Of a stretch of DNA of 64,000 nt, positions 35,737 through 45,866 are shown in pieces; position 1 is the stretch's first letter, and every line of letters starts with the position of its first letter. The translations under genes were made by a program, and so were the position numbers. Source of the DNA: an uncultured bacterium (lineage in GTDB: Bacteria > Vulcanimicrobiota > Xenobia > Xenobiales > Xenobiaceae); assembly GCA_934621605.1 (NCBI GenBank), contig CAKTUZ010000014.1:1-64000 (forward strand), in the 5' to 3' direction. Below the pieces are notes generated by a model, which was given only the letters and a program-made list of their open reading frames with translations, had not been told where the DNA came from and searched no databases.

Positions 35737-37566
35737 TTATTTATTATGTCGTTCTAATTTTATCCATAGAGCTTCAGCCTCTTCGCTGTAATTTTTATCT
35801 ATACCGATTGCGAAAGAAGAGGTGATCGCTTTCCCCTGAGTGTCGCGTAAAGTTAGCCAGCCGCATATTTGAGCTGGGCCTGAACCTTGAGGTAGGGAAG
35901 GAGCGGTAAATTTGGCCAGCTTTCCGTCTTTTATGACTATAGTGTTATCTTGAATTTCGACTGTACTGTAAGCAGTGCTTTTATCGGCCCAAGGGCTGGA
36001 TGCCAACCAAGTTGTAGCTTCTTGGCTGTCGGCAAAATGGAGTATAGTGCTGAAGCCAACTCGTCCCTTAAAAGCTTTAGCTAGTTGTACTCCCAGCTGT
36101 TTAAAGTTACTTTGTCCAGCGCTGTTGAAACTGACGGTCGTCATAAGGGGTTGAACTTTTGAGTCTTCGGTCGTAGTTGAATTACGCCAGCCCCAATTGG
36201 GTACTGACAATAAATCCAACATTGCGGTATTGGCACATATAGATGAAGGAGCTGGAACGATTTGAGATAGCAAATCGGTCGCTTTTTCTGAAGTCGCTTC
36301 CAGTTTAGCCAATGTTTTTTTGTACTGACTGGGTAAAATCAAGCGACCAGCCCAAGTCTCCGTTTTAGCTGCCGAGGTGGTTGTTTTATTTAGATGTAAT
36401 ATGCTTTCGGGAGGCAATTGGCAAGGAATTTCGCCGAATAACTTTCCAAAAGTTGAACTCTGGCAAATAAGCTGGAAATCAGTCTCCTGGGCCGGAGTCA
36501 AAATAAGAGCTTCGCTCTTCGGCGTTCGCTCTTGCAAAATTCCTCCTGTGGCTTCGGGGGCAGACATCCAGACTTGAACATTTTTAAATGATGGCAGAGT
36601 AGAACACTCAGGCAATTGCTCTTTAACGTTGGCTATAGCGATAATGAATGGAGTGTCAATTTTAAAAGTACCTGGTAACTCTTGCAAGCTCAGGGGGATG
36701 TTTTGACTGTCAAGTTCCTGAGCCAGTTTGCCGGAGGCGGTAATTGTATTTTCGTAATACGAACCGTTAGCTTGACTGTTTTGGGACTGATTTTTAGCTT
36801 GCATTGTGGCTGAAATATCAGTCTTTTGCAGCGCACGCAGTACGCTGGGGGTATCTTGGAGAGAAGCCAGGCGCTCTTGGTTGATAACGGTCAAGTCGCT
36901 AGTATTGCGTTCGGGCAAATTGGAGGCAGCTTTAGCTGTAGAATCATTATTTCTTGAAATGAGGGCGTTAGTTGAAGCTAAACCTGTTATAGAACTATAG
37001 ATTGTCTTATGCTGTTTGCCTGAGCAAGTAATGGTAAATTGTGAACCATCGCTGCTATATATCGCTTGTCCACCGCTTGGGCAAGGTGGAAAAGGAGCTA
37101 CAGAGGATGGATAGGCCGATTTTTGGTTCCACACTTCCTCCACATTTGAAGCTAAGTCAAGTACATAAGCTTGACATTGAGGGGTTGTATTGCTACTCTC
37201 CGGGGTATCTTGAGGCATAATGGCCACTAAAATACGGGCGTCCGGATAATTTTTTGATAATTCACCGTTTTTAAAATCAGCGATCAAACCGCAGCGCTCG
37301 CGTAGAAAAACGCCTACTTGATCGGGGGTACCTTCGAAAATTAGGGGAGACGAGGTGGGTACTAAGCCGGTGAAAGGCGATTGTTGCGGAGTAAAGAAAT
37401 AGTTGAAAATTCTGCTGAGTAACCAAATGCACAGATATAAAACAAAGATCGTTGCTAAGGCTGCGATAGCCAATCTCTTCCGATTGAGCTTGGCATTGCT
37501 CAAAAAATCAAATATAGTAGCTGTTTTCAATGTCTTTGACCGACGGGATGAAGATTTTACCGACAA
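35737..37566 (-). CDS. Membrane-anchored extracytoplasmic orphan protein
   Basis: The 609-residue protein has a basic N-terminus (about 1-33), one transmembrane helix (LAIAALATIFVLYLCIWLLS) and a long extracytoplasmic part rich in Ser, Thr, Gln and Pro. About residues 160-190 carry PPCPSGGQAIYSSDGSQFT followed by ITCSGKQHKT, a Cys-bounded pattern like the C-terminal part of type II pseudopilins/type IV pilins. The rest matches nothing I recognise. The start is TTG 37566, with only a weak GAG upstream. A surface or secretion-related role is a guess. Confidence 0.7.
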   Translation of the reverse strand: MSVKSSSRRSKTLKTATIFDFLSNAKLNRKRLAIAALATIFVLYLCIWLLSRIFNYFFTPQQSPFTGLVPTSSPLIFEGTPDQVGVFLRERCGLIADFKNGELSKNYPDARILVAIMPQDTPESSNTTPQCQAYVLDLASNVEEVWNQKSAYPSSVAPFPPCPSGGQAIYSSDGSQFTITCSGKQHKTIYSSITGLASTNALISRNNDSTAKAASNLPERNTSDLTVINQERLASLQDTPSVLRALQKTDISATMQAKNQSQNSQANGSYYENTITASGKLAQELDSQNIPLSLQELPGTFKIDTPFIIAIANVKEQLPECSTLPSFKNVQVWMSAPEATGGILQERTPKSEALILTPAQETDFQLICQSSTFGKLFGEIPCQLPPESILHLNKTTTSAAKTETWAGRLILPSQYKKTLAKLEATSEKATDLLSQIVPAPSSICANTAMLDLLSVPNWGWRNSTTTEDSKVQPLMTTVSFNSAGQSNFKQLGVQLAKAFKGRVGFSTILHFADSQEATTWLASSPWADKSTAYSTVEIQDNTIVIKDGKLAKFTAPSLPQGSGPAQICGWLTLRDTQGKAITSSFAIGIDKNYSEEAEALWIKLERHNK

Positions 37567-37736
37567 TATCTCAAGGATAATCGCGGCATAAACGGGGCCT
37601 TCTGCTTCTAGCTAAAGCCGCTTTTCCCTACTGCATGTTAATTTAGGCTGTCTCCTAAAGCTTTTGTGAAAGGGTAGAATAGTTTTTCTATAGAAATCAG
37701 GCTCTAATTGAGGCAGAAAAGGAAGTCTTTGTCGCT

Positions 37737-38387
37737 GTGCTGTTTTGGGGACGTAAGCCTATTAAACTTATTCTATTCGATATCGGTGGAGTTTTTGTCG
37801 AGGCTGAACTGGATCGCTATATACAACTTGGCTGTGCGGCTTTTCAGACAAATCCCAATTCTTTGCGTCGAGAAATTGCTCAGAAGCTTCCAGCTTTTGA
37901 AATGGGAAAATTAGATTCGGAAAAATTCTGGCGGGAAATAGGTGAAAGCTTGTGGCAAAGCGGTGAAGGCTGTCGCAGTATTGTCAGTGATTGCGGAAAT
38001 TTTTGGAAAGATATTTTTCGCGCTACCATGACTGTTGATGAACATTTGTTGCAATTAGCTGAAGAGTTACGTCGCAACGGTTATACTGTAGGAGCTTTAA
38101 GTAATACCATAGCCGAACATGCCGATATTTTGGAAGAAGTTGGCCTTTATCGACATTTTGATCCTTGCGTTCTTTCTTGTCGAGTTGGAATGCGCAAGCC
38201 GCAAGCAGAAATTTTTAAACTAGCTGCCCAAAAAGCCGGAGTATTGCCCGAACAATGCATCTTTGTCGATGATCAGAGTGACAATATCAAAGCGGCTAAA
38301 TCAGCCGGAATGGAGGGGTTGGTCTTTACTTCTGCTGGACAACTTTATAAAGATTTAGTTCGAAAAAAACTGTTGCATGTAAATTAA
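37737..38387 (+). CDS. HAD-superfamily hydrolase
   Basis: A 216-residue haloacid-dehalogenase-like phosphatase. Motif I is ILFDIGGVF with the nucleophile Asp, motif II is GALSNT, motif III/IV are RKPQAEIFKLAAQKAG and IFVDDQSDNIKAAKSAGM. The helical cap lies between motifs I and II (about 20-95), as in subfamily IA of the epoxide hydrolase N-terminal/YihX type. YihX acts on glucose-1-phosphate; the substrate here is unknown. It starts with GTG 37737; GGAAG is about 13 bases upstream, so the start is not certain. Confidence 0.87.
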   Translation: MLFWGRKPIKLILFDIGGVFVEAELDRYIQLGCAAFQTNPNSLRREIAQKLPAFEMGKLDSEKFWREIGESLWQSGEGCRSIVSDCGNFWKDIFRATMTVDEHLLQLAEELRRNGYTVGALSNTIAEHADILEEVGLYRHFDPCVLSCRVGMRKPQAEIFKLAAQKAGVLPEQCIFVDDQSDNIKAAKSAGMEGLVFTSAGQLYKDLVRKKLLHVN

Positions 38388-38403
38388 AATATGTAGGCAG
38401 ACG

Positions 38404-38453
38404 AAAAAAGCTTCCGCCAAGAACTTTTTGTTCGAGGAAACGGAAGCTTTTTT
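38404..38453. terminator. Shared terminator between the HAD gene and malQ
   Basis: AAAAAAGCTTCCG (38404-38416) pairs with CGGAAGCTTTTTT (38441-38453), a perfect 13-base stem with A/T runs on both sides, between convergent genes. Confidence 0.92.
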
Positions 38454-38474
38454 ACTTTTGGCTGAGCTCAGAAA

Positions 38475-40055
38475 CTACTTGGCTTTTCTGGCCGCTTCGG
38501 CGGCTTGTTGGTAGGCTTCGTCGTGGAGCACGACTTCTTTCTCGCGTTCGCGTCCGTAAGTTTCGGTGATCTCTTTTAAGCGCCATTCAATATGGGGAGT
38601 GAGCATCTCGCGACGGAAACGCCAGCTCCAATTGCCTCTGGCTTTGCCGGGATAGTTCATACGGGCTTCTTTGCCTAAACTGAGCAAATCTTGAGCCGGT
38701 ACTATCGCTATTTTAGCTACGGAAGCGAAAATGCCGCGAATCATTGTCCAAGCTACATCCCAACCGTCGGTAGAGAAGTAACGGCGCAAATAATCCTTTT
38801 CCTTTTCGGAAGCATCGTTTTCGTACCAGCCACGAGAAGTGTTATTGTCGTGGGTGCCTGTATAAGCAAGGCAATTGGATGTGTAATTGTGAGGTAAATA
38901 TTCGCCTTGAGCGCCGCCTCCGAAAGCAAATTGCAAAATTTTCATACCGGGGAAGGCAAAACCGTCGCGCAGAGCCACCACATCTTCGGTGATAACCCCT
39001 AAATCTTCAGCTATGATAGGCAAATCTTTCCCTAAAGCTTTCTGAACAGCTTTAAAGAAGTCGGCGCCGGGCCCTTTAATCCACTTGCCATTTTTAGCTG
39101 TTTTTTCGCCAAAGGGCACAGACCAATAAGCCGCAAAGCCGCGGAAATGGTCGATACGTACATAATCCTGACGCTTTAAAGCTGCTTTCAAGCGCTCAAT
39201 CCACCAGGCATAACCGGTCTTTTTCATCTTGTCCCAATTGTAAAGAGGATTGCCCCATAACTGACCATCGACAGCAAAACCGTCCGGAGGTACGCCGGCT
39301 ACGGCTGTAGGTATTAAGTTCTTATCAAAATAGAACAGAGCGGTATTTGTCCAAGCGTCGGAAGAGTCCATAGCTACAAAAATGGGCAGATCACCGATAA
39401 TTTTTATGCCTTTTTTGTTGGCATAAGTGCGCAATTTGCTCCACTGGCGGTCAAAAATCCACTGAATAAAACAAGAACTTTTAATTTCGGAAGCTAACTC
39501 TTGACGAGCTTCGCGCAGAGCTTTATCTTTGCGGAACTTAAATTCATCAGGCCATTCACTCCAAGCTTTATCGGAAAATTTCTTCTTCAAAGCATTAAAA
39601 AGGGCGTAATCATCCAGCCAATTTTTATTGTCTTTGCAGAATTTTCTATACTCTTTGGCCAGAACGCTTTCACCCTTATCGTCAAACTGGGCGGCTGCTT
39701 TATTTAAAAGGGGCAGTTTCCATTTGTAGAGAGAACCAAAGTCTACTGCGTCGGAATTGGCATTAAATTCCGGAGAACTTATGGCTTCGATTAAAAGCTG
39801 ACGATCCATCAAGCCATCGGAAACCATATCGTCTAAACTTATTAAATAGGGATTACCCGCAAAAGTGCTACTGCTTTGATAGGGACTGTCACCGTAAGAA
39901 GTTGGGCCGAGAGGGAGAATTTGCCAAATGGTTTGCTGATTTCTGGAAAGGAAGTCAACCCATTCGTAAGCTTCAGAGCCGAACGCTCCTACTCCGTATT
40001 TCCCTGGAAGTGAGGTAGGATGGAGCAACACTCCGCTGCATCGTTCTAAACCCAT
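38475..40055 (-). CDS. malQ: 4-alpha-glucanotransferase (amylomaltase)
   Basis: MalQ (GH77) transfers maltosyl and longer glucan chains between maltodextrins, releasing glucose for hexokinase. The N-terminus RCSGVLLHPTSLPGKYGVG and QILPLGPTSYGDSPYQS is diagnostic. Catalytic residues can be placed: the nucleophile Asp in VRIDHFRGFAAYW, the acid/base Glu in IIAEDLGVIT, and Asp in TGTHDNNTSRGW. At 526 residues it is of the compact bacterial/plant type. It is monocistronic and followed by a terminator. No glucan phosphorylase or branching enzyme is nearby. Confidence 0.95.
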   Translation of the reverse strand: MGLERCSGVLLHPTSLPGKYGVGAFGSEAYEWVDFLSRNQQTIWQILPLGPTSYGDSPYQSSSTFAGNPYLISLDDMVSDGLMDRQLLIEAISSPEFNANSDAVDFGSLYKWKLPLLNKAAAQFDDKGESVLAKEYRKFCKDNKNWLDDYALFNALKKKFSDKAWSEWPDEFKFRKDKALREARQELASEIKSSCFIQWIFDRQWSKLRTYANKKGIKIIGDLPIFVAMDSSDAWTNTALFYFDKNLIPTAVAGVPPDGFAVDGQLWGNPLYNWDKMKKTGYAWWIERLKAALKRQDYVRIDHFRGFAAYWSVPFGEKTAKNGKWIKGPGADFFKAVQKALGKDLPIIAEDLGVITEDVVALRDGFAFPGMKILQFAFGGGAQGEYLPHNYTSNCLAYTGTHDNNTSRGWYENDASEKEKDYLRRYFSTDGWDVAWTMIRGIFASVAKIAIVPAQDLLSLGKEARMNYPGKARGNWSWRFRREMLTPHIEWRLKEITETYGREREKEVVLHDEAYQQAAEAARKAK

Positions 40056-40233
40056 ATAAATAACCTCGCTGAATATACAAAATAACTTGTCTGTAATTTC
40101 AGATTTGCTTTTTTTTGTGAAAAATATTGAAGATACAATAAAAATCCCGTTTGCTGGCTTTTTCGTTCAACGCCTAACCTTTATCGCCTGCTGAAGATAA
40201 CGATTTTTGCTGCTTTTCCAAAGGGCAAGTACC

Positions 40234-40273
40234 AAAAAAGAGTTCCCTCTCCGACAAGAAAAGGAACTCTTTT
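40234..40273 (-). terminator. Terminator of the 137-residue orphan gene
   Basis: AAAAGAGTTCC (40236-40246) pairs with GGAACTCTTTT (40263-40273). The minus-strand transcript ends in six T residues (A-run 40234-40239), 20 bases past the stop at 40295. Confidence 0.85.
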
Positions 40274-40294
40274 GAGACATATTACGCGAACAAC

Positions 40295-40708
40295 CTACTT
40301 GCTGCTCAACTCTTTGGTCAGTTGACAAATCTGGACGTAAGCACCTTTCTTGTCGCACAGACCGCCTGCTGCTCCGCTGTTGCGGCAGGAAAGCTCTTCT
40401 AAGCCGAGTTTGCCGATAAAGTATTTATGCAATTCTTTCTGATCGGCTTTGGGCATACCCTCGAAAAGATCATTGACCTGATCTAAATAGCCAGGAGTGT
40501 GGGAAGAGCAAGTATGAGCAATATTGACAGCTTCAGGATACTTATTGGTAATATCTTCTACCCAGTCAAGTTGTTGGAAACCGCGCCAGCCTAAGTGCTG
40601 CAAATCCCATTTGCTGATAGCCTGGTTGGCTTCTCTCATGACTTCTCCAGACGATACTTTACCGCTGAGATTGATAGAAGTTGATCTAATGCTGCCGATA
40701 GCGTCCAT
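40295..40708 (-). CDS. Small orphan protein
   Basis: A 137-residue soluble protein with no signal peptide or recognised domain. The sequence is polar and helical, with five Cys residues in the second half (HTCSSH, SCRNSG, GGLCDKKG, VQICQL). The N-terminal residues (SIRSTSINLSGKVSSGEV) are Ser/Gly-rich. AAAGGA precedes ATG 40708 and a clear terminator follows, so it looks like a real monocistronic gene. Function unknown. Confidence 0.65.
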   Translation of the reverse strand: MDAIGSIRSTSINLSGKVSSGEVMREANQAISKWDLQHLGWRGFQQLDWVEDITNKYPEAVNIAHTCSSHTPGYLDQVNDLFEGMPKADQKELHKYFIGKLGLEELSCRNSGAAGGLCDKKGAYVQICQLTKELSSK

Positions 40709-40894
40709 AATAGTATTCCTTTCGCTTTGCGATGGTAGCTTCGCCTAAAAACGCTAAAACTACCGAAATCAGCTGCTGTTTGCTTGGAGCAAAGAGCAGC
40801 TTTGTTAGGGCTTTCTCTGATTATAGCACTGTCGGTAGCATTTTTACCTATAAAAAAAACAAAAATAATGAAAAAAATGTATTAATATACACAA

Positions 40895-42130
40895 TTAACT
40901 GTTTAAGCTATGTTCATACCAAACATTTGCCAAAGAGAGTAGTACTTCTTTTGTTTGGTCGATTTCTTCAACGCTTGTCCACTCCAAGCGAGAGTGAATA
41001 TTATGTTGACCACTGGATAAATTGGGAGTAGGCAAGCCCATTTCGGTTAAACCGGAACCGTCAGTTCCGCCTCTGATAATGGTGCGTTCGGGAGTAATGC
41101 CCAATTTACGCATAGCTTCTTCGGCGTAATCTAAGGCTCTGGGCTCTTTGACTAAACCTTCGCGCATATTGCGGTATTGTTTACTTATTTTTACATTTAT
41201 AGAAGCACGAGGGTTTTCGGCTGCTAAATTCTCGGCAATATTACGGAGCAATTTGGCATATTTTCCTAAAGCTTCGGTTTCAAAGTCGCGCAAAATGATC
41301 TTAATCTCGGTATGGCCTACAGAACCCTCAAAGGAATAAGGGTGTAGGAAACCTTGGCGACCGTCGGAGGTTTCGGGGGTGAGAGTCAATTTGGGCATTC
41401 TGGCAATAAAGTCGGCTCCGATAGTTAAAGCATTGACCATATGACCTTTGCCGTGAGCTGGGTGAGTATTGATACCTTCGATAGTTACGGTAGCCAAATC
41501 GGCAGAGAAAGTTTCGCAATCGATCATAGAAGTAGCGCCACCGTCTAAAGTATAGGCTACGTCGGCTTTTATACGCTCGGGATTCATATGTAAAGTTCCC
41601 AGACCTATTTCTTCGTCGACAGAGAAAACTAAGCGAATTTCACCGTGAGGCACTTGCGGATTTTTGATTAAATATTCGGCCGCTTCAACTATGGCAGTCA
41701 AACCAGATTTGCAATCGCTGCCCAAAAGAGTTGTTCCGTCAGTAGTAATAAGGGTATGGCCGATAACTGTATTTAATTCGGGGAACTCCTTGGGGTCGAG
41801 TTTTTGGGTAGAATCGCCGGGCAGAACCAAAACTTGACCTTGGTAGTTGGGTACAACTTGAGGTTTTATATTTTTACTGCTGACTTCTGGAGAAGTATCG
41901 ACATGAGCCAGCCAAGCCATAACTGGAATGTTGGGGCGATTGGCGGGGATGGTAGCCGTAAGGATGCCGTACTCGTCTAAAGTGACATCTTGGCATCCCA
42001 TGGCAATCAGTTCTTCTTTAAGAAGTTTATTAAACTCGATTTGCACTTCTGTAGAGGGACTGCTGGTACTATCTTCGTCGGAATGAGTATCAATAGCTGC
42101 ATAACGGCAGAAACGTTCGATTATAGCCAT
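40895..42130 (-). CDS. pepT: Peptidase T (tripeptide aminopeptidase)
   Basis: A zinc-dependent M20 family aminopeptidase that removes N-terminal residues from tripeptides. Metal-binding segments are LAHVDTSPEVS (His and Asp), GTTLLGSDCKSG (bridging Asp) and SVDEEIGLGTLHM (catalytic Glu pair). The C-terminal IIRGGTDGSGLTEMGLPTPNLSSGQHNIHSRLEW holds the final His ligand and is a PepT signature. Length 411 is normal. Cytoplasmic and monocistronic as far as can be seen. Confidence 0.95.
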   Translation of the reverse strand: MAIIERFCRYAAIDTHSDEDSTSSPSTEVQIEFNKLLKEELIAMGCQDVTLDEYGILTATIPANRPNIPVMAWLAHVDTSPEVSSKNIKPQVVPNYQGQVLVLPGDSTQKLDPKEFPELNTVIGHTLITTDGTTLLGSDCKSGLTAIVEAAEYLIKNPQVPHGEIRLVFSVDEEIGLGTLHMNPERIKADVAYTLDGGATSMIDCETFSADLATVTIEGINTHPAHGKGHMVNALTIGADFIARMPKLTLTPETSDGRQGFLHPYSFEGSVGHTEIKIILRDFETEALGKYAKLLRNIAENLAAENPRASINVKISKQYRNMREGLVKEPRALDYAEEAMRKLGITPERTIIRGGTDGSGLTEMGLPTPNLSSGQHNIHSRLEWTSVEEIDQTKEVLLSLANVWYEHSLNS

Positions 42131-42215
42131 TCTTGAATTTTCTATTCTCCTTTATCTTTTTTGAGGGCAGTCTGAGTTCAAACAGTCAGTTAAACTCAAA
42201 GGGCCGCTTAAATTT

Positions 42216-43649
42216 TTATTCAAAAAATTCTTCTGGTTGCAAAATCATATTGTCAGGATCGGCCTGACGGTTGGCCAATGAAGGAGCAATATTGATATTG
42301 ATGTTTTCTTTGGGGGTAATATTTACAGTATAAACCTCAAAGCAAGCACTGCGAGTTTGTTTGTGCACGGGAGGATATTGCCAACCATACACTTGCTCGC
42401 GCTTTAAGTTAGCCTTGGGCTGAGGCAAATCAACCAGACTCTGTCCTAAACAGAAGCAGGCTTCATTATTTTTTAGGTTGCGAATGGCACAATCGGCCAA
42501 ATCAACCTGGGCACTGGAATCGGGATCCATAATCGCTAAAGGAGCGATCAACATCATATTATCTTCCCAGTATAGGCCCTCGATACTCAACTTTAATTTT
42601 AGATGGAAAGGTGGTAACTCTTCATCTACCTTAGTAGGCAGAGAACATATATTTTTAGGATCAAAATCATAAAGCCATGGATTGGGTAAAGGCAATTCTA
42701 TAACTTTGCGGATAGAAAGTCTGTTGGGAAAGTTCTCGGCTTCGAAGCGTGGAGGGTAAAAATGATAAAATTTGTTATTTAAGACTCCCAAGGGGCCGTA
42801 AATTTCGTCTATATCGGCGCTAATAACCAGCTGTTGGGCGTCGTCAGTTCGCTCGAGATTCATGCGCACTACTGGGGGAGAAAAACTGTCTAGTAATCCT
42901 TGATTGTTAAGTTGTTCAATCAATTGCTCCGGAGAGGATACTTCCCAAAGTAAATTGTGCAATTCGTTAAGATCGGCAAAGCGGTTCGTTTCTGATAAAA
43001 AGCGACTGGAAAGGCGCCAGCCGGTAAGGCCGCGATCCAAATACTCCAAAAACATATGGGAAGAGCCTATATTTACTTCTTGATTTAGATGATAACGTTT
43101 GGCATAAGTCCAAGTTTCGCTATGTCTGGGACAATCTACGTCAAAAGCCCAGCAGCCTGCAATAGTGCCGATAGGAATAGGAGCCATGGGATCGTCTGGC
43201 TCTTCCCAAGCCATAATATGTACGGCTTGATGATCGCCTAAAGAAGCAAAAGGATCGACCATAGTATGCAAGTAGGATAAACCGGGCCCAGCCGGTTCAA
43301 GGCGTTGGATTTCTAAACGAACCCGCCGAGCTTTAGGAGACATGGGGCCGAAAAAGAGCAAAATTCTATGCTCGGGATAGCCGGTCTCCCGAGCTCCTTC
43401 CTCTGAAAGCTCGAAGACATCTAGTAACGGTTGAGCTCTATCTAGATCATCGGTGAGCCAAGCGCGGGAAATTTGTGAGGCATTTAAATCGGGCCAAGCC
43501 TTTAGGCAAGCGTAAGTACCGATAGAATCGTAAAGAATCCAACCCAAATTAAAATTAATGGCAAAATCCTCGCAATCAGAGCCCAGGCGCACAAAAGCGC
43601 CTAACTTTTTGGCCAATTCCAGACCTTCGATTTTATCTTTGTACTTCAC
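42216..43649 (-). CDS. Large orphan protein, unknown function
   Basis: The 477-residue product is not recognised. It is soluble, acidic and rich in aromatic and Pro residues, with no signal peptide. It appears to have an N-terminal part (about 1-110) ending RILLFFGPMSPKARRVRL, and a C-terminal part with beta-rich segments (FHLKLKLSIEGLYWEDN, ACFEVYTVNITPKENININI). No catalytic motif is obvious. It is upstream of pepT and downstream of squalene-hopene cyclase on the same strand, with gaps of about 85 bases on each side. Confidence 0.7.
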   Translation of the reverse strand: MKYKDKIEGLELAKKLGAFVRLGSDCEDFAINFNLGWILYDSIGTYACLKAWPDLNASQISRAWLTDDLDRAQPLLDVFELSEEGARETGYPEHRILLFFGPMSPKARRVRLEIQRLEPAGPGLSYLHTMVDPFASLGDHQAVHIMAWEEPDDPMAPIPIGTIAGCWAFDVDCPRHSETWTYAKRYHLNQEVNIGSSHMFLEYLDRGLTGWRLSSRFLSETNRFADLNELHNLLWEVSSPEQLIEQLNNQGLLDSFSPPVVRMNLERTDDAQQLVISADIDEIYGPLGVLNNKFYHFYPPRFEAENFPNRLSIRKVIELPLPNPWLYDFDPKNICSLPTKVDEELPPFHLKLKLSIEGLYWEDNMMLIAPLAIMDPDSSAQVDLADCAIRNLKNNEACFCLGQSLVDLPQPKANLKREQVYGWQYPPVHKQTRSACFEVYTVNITPKENININIAPSLANRQADPDNMILQPEEFFE

Positions 43650-43730
43650 AAATTTCCATCCTTAAATTTGGCAAAAAGAGGCGCTTTACATCTCAGTTAG
43701 TTTGGTTTATAAGCAAGCTGCCAACTTTTT

Positions 43731-45866
43731 TTAGCGTTGGTGGCTGGGGAGAGAAAAGTGCTTTAAAGCTCTACCCAGGGCCATCATGGGGAAGTAATGG
43801 CGATACATGGCATAGCTGAGCATAAAGCCGCGGCTAAGCTCTTGGCCTTGATCTAAGACGGAACCGCTTTTTATTTCGGTGCGAGCTCCGGCGCCGTAAC
43901 CGGGGAATCCTGTACCGGTATATTCTTTTTGCTCCCAGGTTCCGTCCTTTTGGTTGGCTATCAGCCAGTTTAGACCGTGTAGGATGGCTTGATCGTAGCT
44001 ATGGTCTTCCATGGCTAATAAGCCCATGAGGGCCCAGCCGGTTTGACTGGGGGTAGTTTTGCCTTGGCCTTTAAGGGAAGGATTCATATAAGTAGCGCAA
44101 GATTCACCCCAGCCGCCGTCTTCGTGCTGTACTGAAACCAGCCAATCGGCCGCTTTTTTCACCCAAGGGCTTTGCATATCGACACCGACGCTGTTGAGAG
44201 CGGGCAAAATTAAACCTGTGCCATAAATATAGTTGACGCCCCAACGGCCAAACCAGCTGCCGTCGGTTTCTTGCTCGTTGCGCAAATATTCTACGGCTTT
44301 GCGGATCATCATGTTGTTGTGAATCTTTTGCCCGGCGGTACCGTAAGCTTCAATGACATGGGCAGTAACGTCAGCTGAAGGGGGATCGAGCACTTCACCA
44401 AAATCGCAGAACGGTATTTGACAAACTAAATCGCAAGTGTTGTCTTTGTCGAAGGCTCCCCAAGCACCGTTGCTGGAGCGCAGGGCGTTGAGCCAGTGGA
44501 AACCGCGCTTTAGGGCTATATCTACTTCAACGGTGTTGGCAGCTTGGTTACGGTAACGCATTAAAGCGGTCATAGCTACAGCTGCATCGTCAATATCCGG
44601 ATAACAATCATTTTCATATTCGAAGGCCCAACCGCCGGGCTCGACGCCGGGACTGTTTACTTGCCAGTCGCCTCTAGATAATATTTGTTCATCCAAAGTA
44701 TAGCGCAAAGCCTTTTGAACCATTTCTTGGTGTCCGTCGGTGCCGCAATCGCTTAAAGCTACTAAGCTCAAAACCGTATCCCAAACTGGTGAAGTGCAGC
44801 ATTGCAAATAAGTGCCTTGTTCAGTTTTGAAAGCCCAAGGCTCGTTGAAGGCTTGTAAACCGGCTTTCATCACTGGGTGTTTTAATGAGTAGCCTTGAGT
44901 GTATAAACCTACTAAGGCATAGATCCAAGGAGGCTGAATGCCTGCCCAGCAACCATCATTTTCTTGACGCTCGATAATCCACTGTTCGCAGAGCTTTAAA
45001 GCCATTTTGCGCAAGGGCTTAATAGGTGATTTTGTAGTGTAAAGGCCCAAAAGTTTGTCGGCTGCGGCAAAGAACTTACCCCAAGGAGTGGTTGCTTTGG
45101 GCAATGAGTAGTCCATTTTGTCGCGTCCCTGAGGGAAGAGCTCGTCCAAGCGTTTCTCAGCGGGTAGCTTTTTGACGGGATGATCGGCCGAAATTAGGCA
45201 TAGTGACACAATGGTGGCTCGTCCCCAACTGGCAAATTTGTATAAGTTGATAGGAAACCAATTAGGTAAGAGGACAATTTCCGGCGGTAAGTTGGGGCAA
45301 GCCTCCCAGGGCCATTCTCCCAAAAGGGCCAGCCAGAAACGAGTAAATACTCTTATATGCTTTAAGCCACCTTTAGATAAAATCCATTCCCTGGCTTGAC
45401 GCATATGTGATTCTTCAGGAGAATGGCCAGCTATTCTTAAAGCTACATAACTTTCAACTGTAGCGTTAATGTCTCCCAGCTTGGAATCATAGTAGACGCT
45501 CCAAGAGCCGTCTGGACGCTGCTCACTGAGAATAGAGCTCACTACATCGTCATACTTAGGATCATCTGTAATGCCAAGGAAGTACATGGCAATAATCCAC
45601 TCGGCTTCAATCGCTGAGTTCGTTTTTAAAAAGCCTGCCCAGTAACCGCGCTCGGTTTGTTCTTTCTTGAGCCAATTTACGGCTGAATTGATGGTTGTAT
45701 TAAGTGATTGCGCCCAAGCATTGCGCTCTTGCTCGCTGGCAAAGGTAGCTCCTTGGGTAGCAAAAATGGGAGGCTCAGGCAGGACGACTTCCTGCGGTTG
45801 ACCTAAATTTTCGGATTTGCAATTGAACATTTTTTCAGCTGGGGAGTGCATGTGACTATCGGTCAT
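43731..45866 (-). CDS. shc: Squalene-hopene cyclase
   Basis: It cyclises squalene to hopene, the core of hopanoid membrane lipids, and sits as a monotopic membrane protein. The protonating DXDD motif is DIDD in CYPDIDDAAVAM (near residue 422). Several QW repeats are visible (DGSWSVYYDS, DGCWAGIQPPW, NGAWGAFDKDN, DGSWFGRWGVNYIYGT, DGGWGESCATY). I start at ATG 45866, giving 711 residues; AAGGAG is about 12 bases upstream. A frame open to 45992 overlaps the preceding membrane-protein gene. The start overlaps that gene's stop by 11 bases. No squalene synthase (hpnCDE) gene is seen here. Confidence 0.94.
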   Translation of the reverse strand: MTDSHMHSPAEKMFNCKSENLGQPQEVVLPEPPIFATQGATFASEQERNAWAQSLNTTINSAVNWLKKEQTERGYWAGFLKTNSAIEAEWIIAMYFLGITDDPKYDDVVSSILSEQRPDGSWSVYYDSKLGDINATVESYVALRIAGHSPEESHMRQAREWILSKGGLKHIRVFTRFWLALLGEWPWEACPNLPPEIVLLPNWFPINLYKFASWGRATIVSLCLISADHPVKKLPAEKRLDELFPQGRDKMDYSLPKATTPWGKFFAAADKLLGLYTTKSPIKPLRKMALKLCEQWIIERQENDGCWAGIQPPWIYALVGLYTQGYSLKHPVMKAGLQAFNEPWAFKTEQGTYLQCCTSPVWDTVLSLVALSDCGTDGHQEMVQKALRYTLDEQILSRGDWQVNSPGVEPGGWAFEYENDCYPDIDDAAVAMTALMRYRNQAANTVEVDIALKRGFHWLNALRSSNGAWGAFDKDNTCDLVCQIPFCDFGEVLDPPSADVTAHVIEAYGTAGQKIHNNMMIRKAVEYLRNEQETDGSWFGRWGVNYIYGTGLILPALNSVGVDMQSPWVKKAADWLVSVQHEDGGWGESCATYMNPSLKGQGKTTPSQTGWALMGLLAMEDHSYDQAILHGLNWLIANQKDGTWEQKEYTGTGFPGYGAGARTEIKSGSVLDQGQELSRGFMLSYAMYRHYFPMMALGRALKHFSLPSHQR

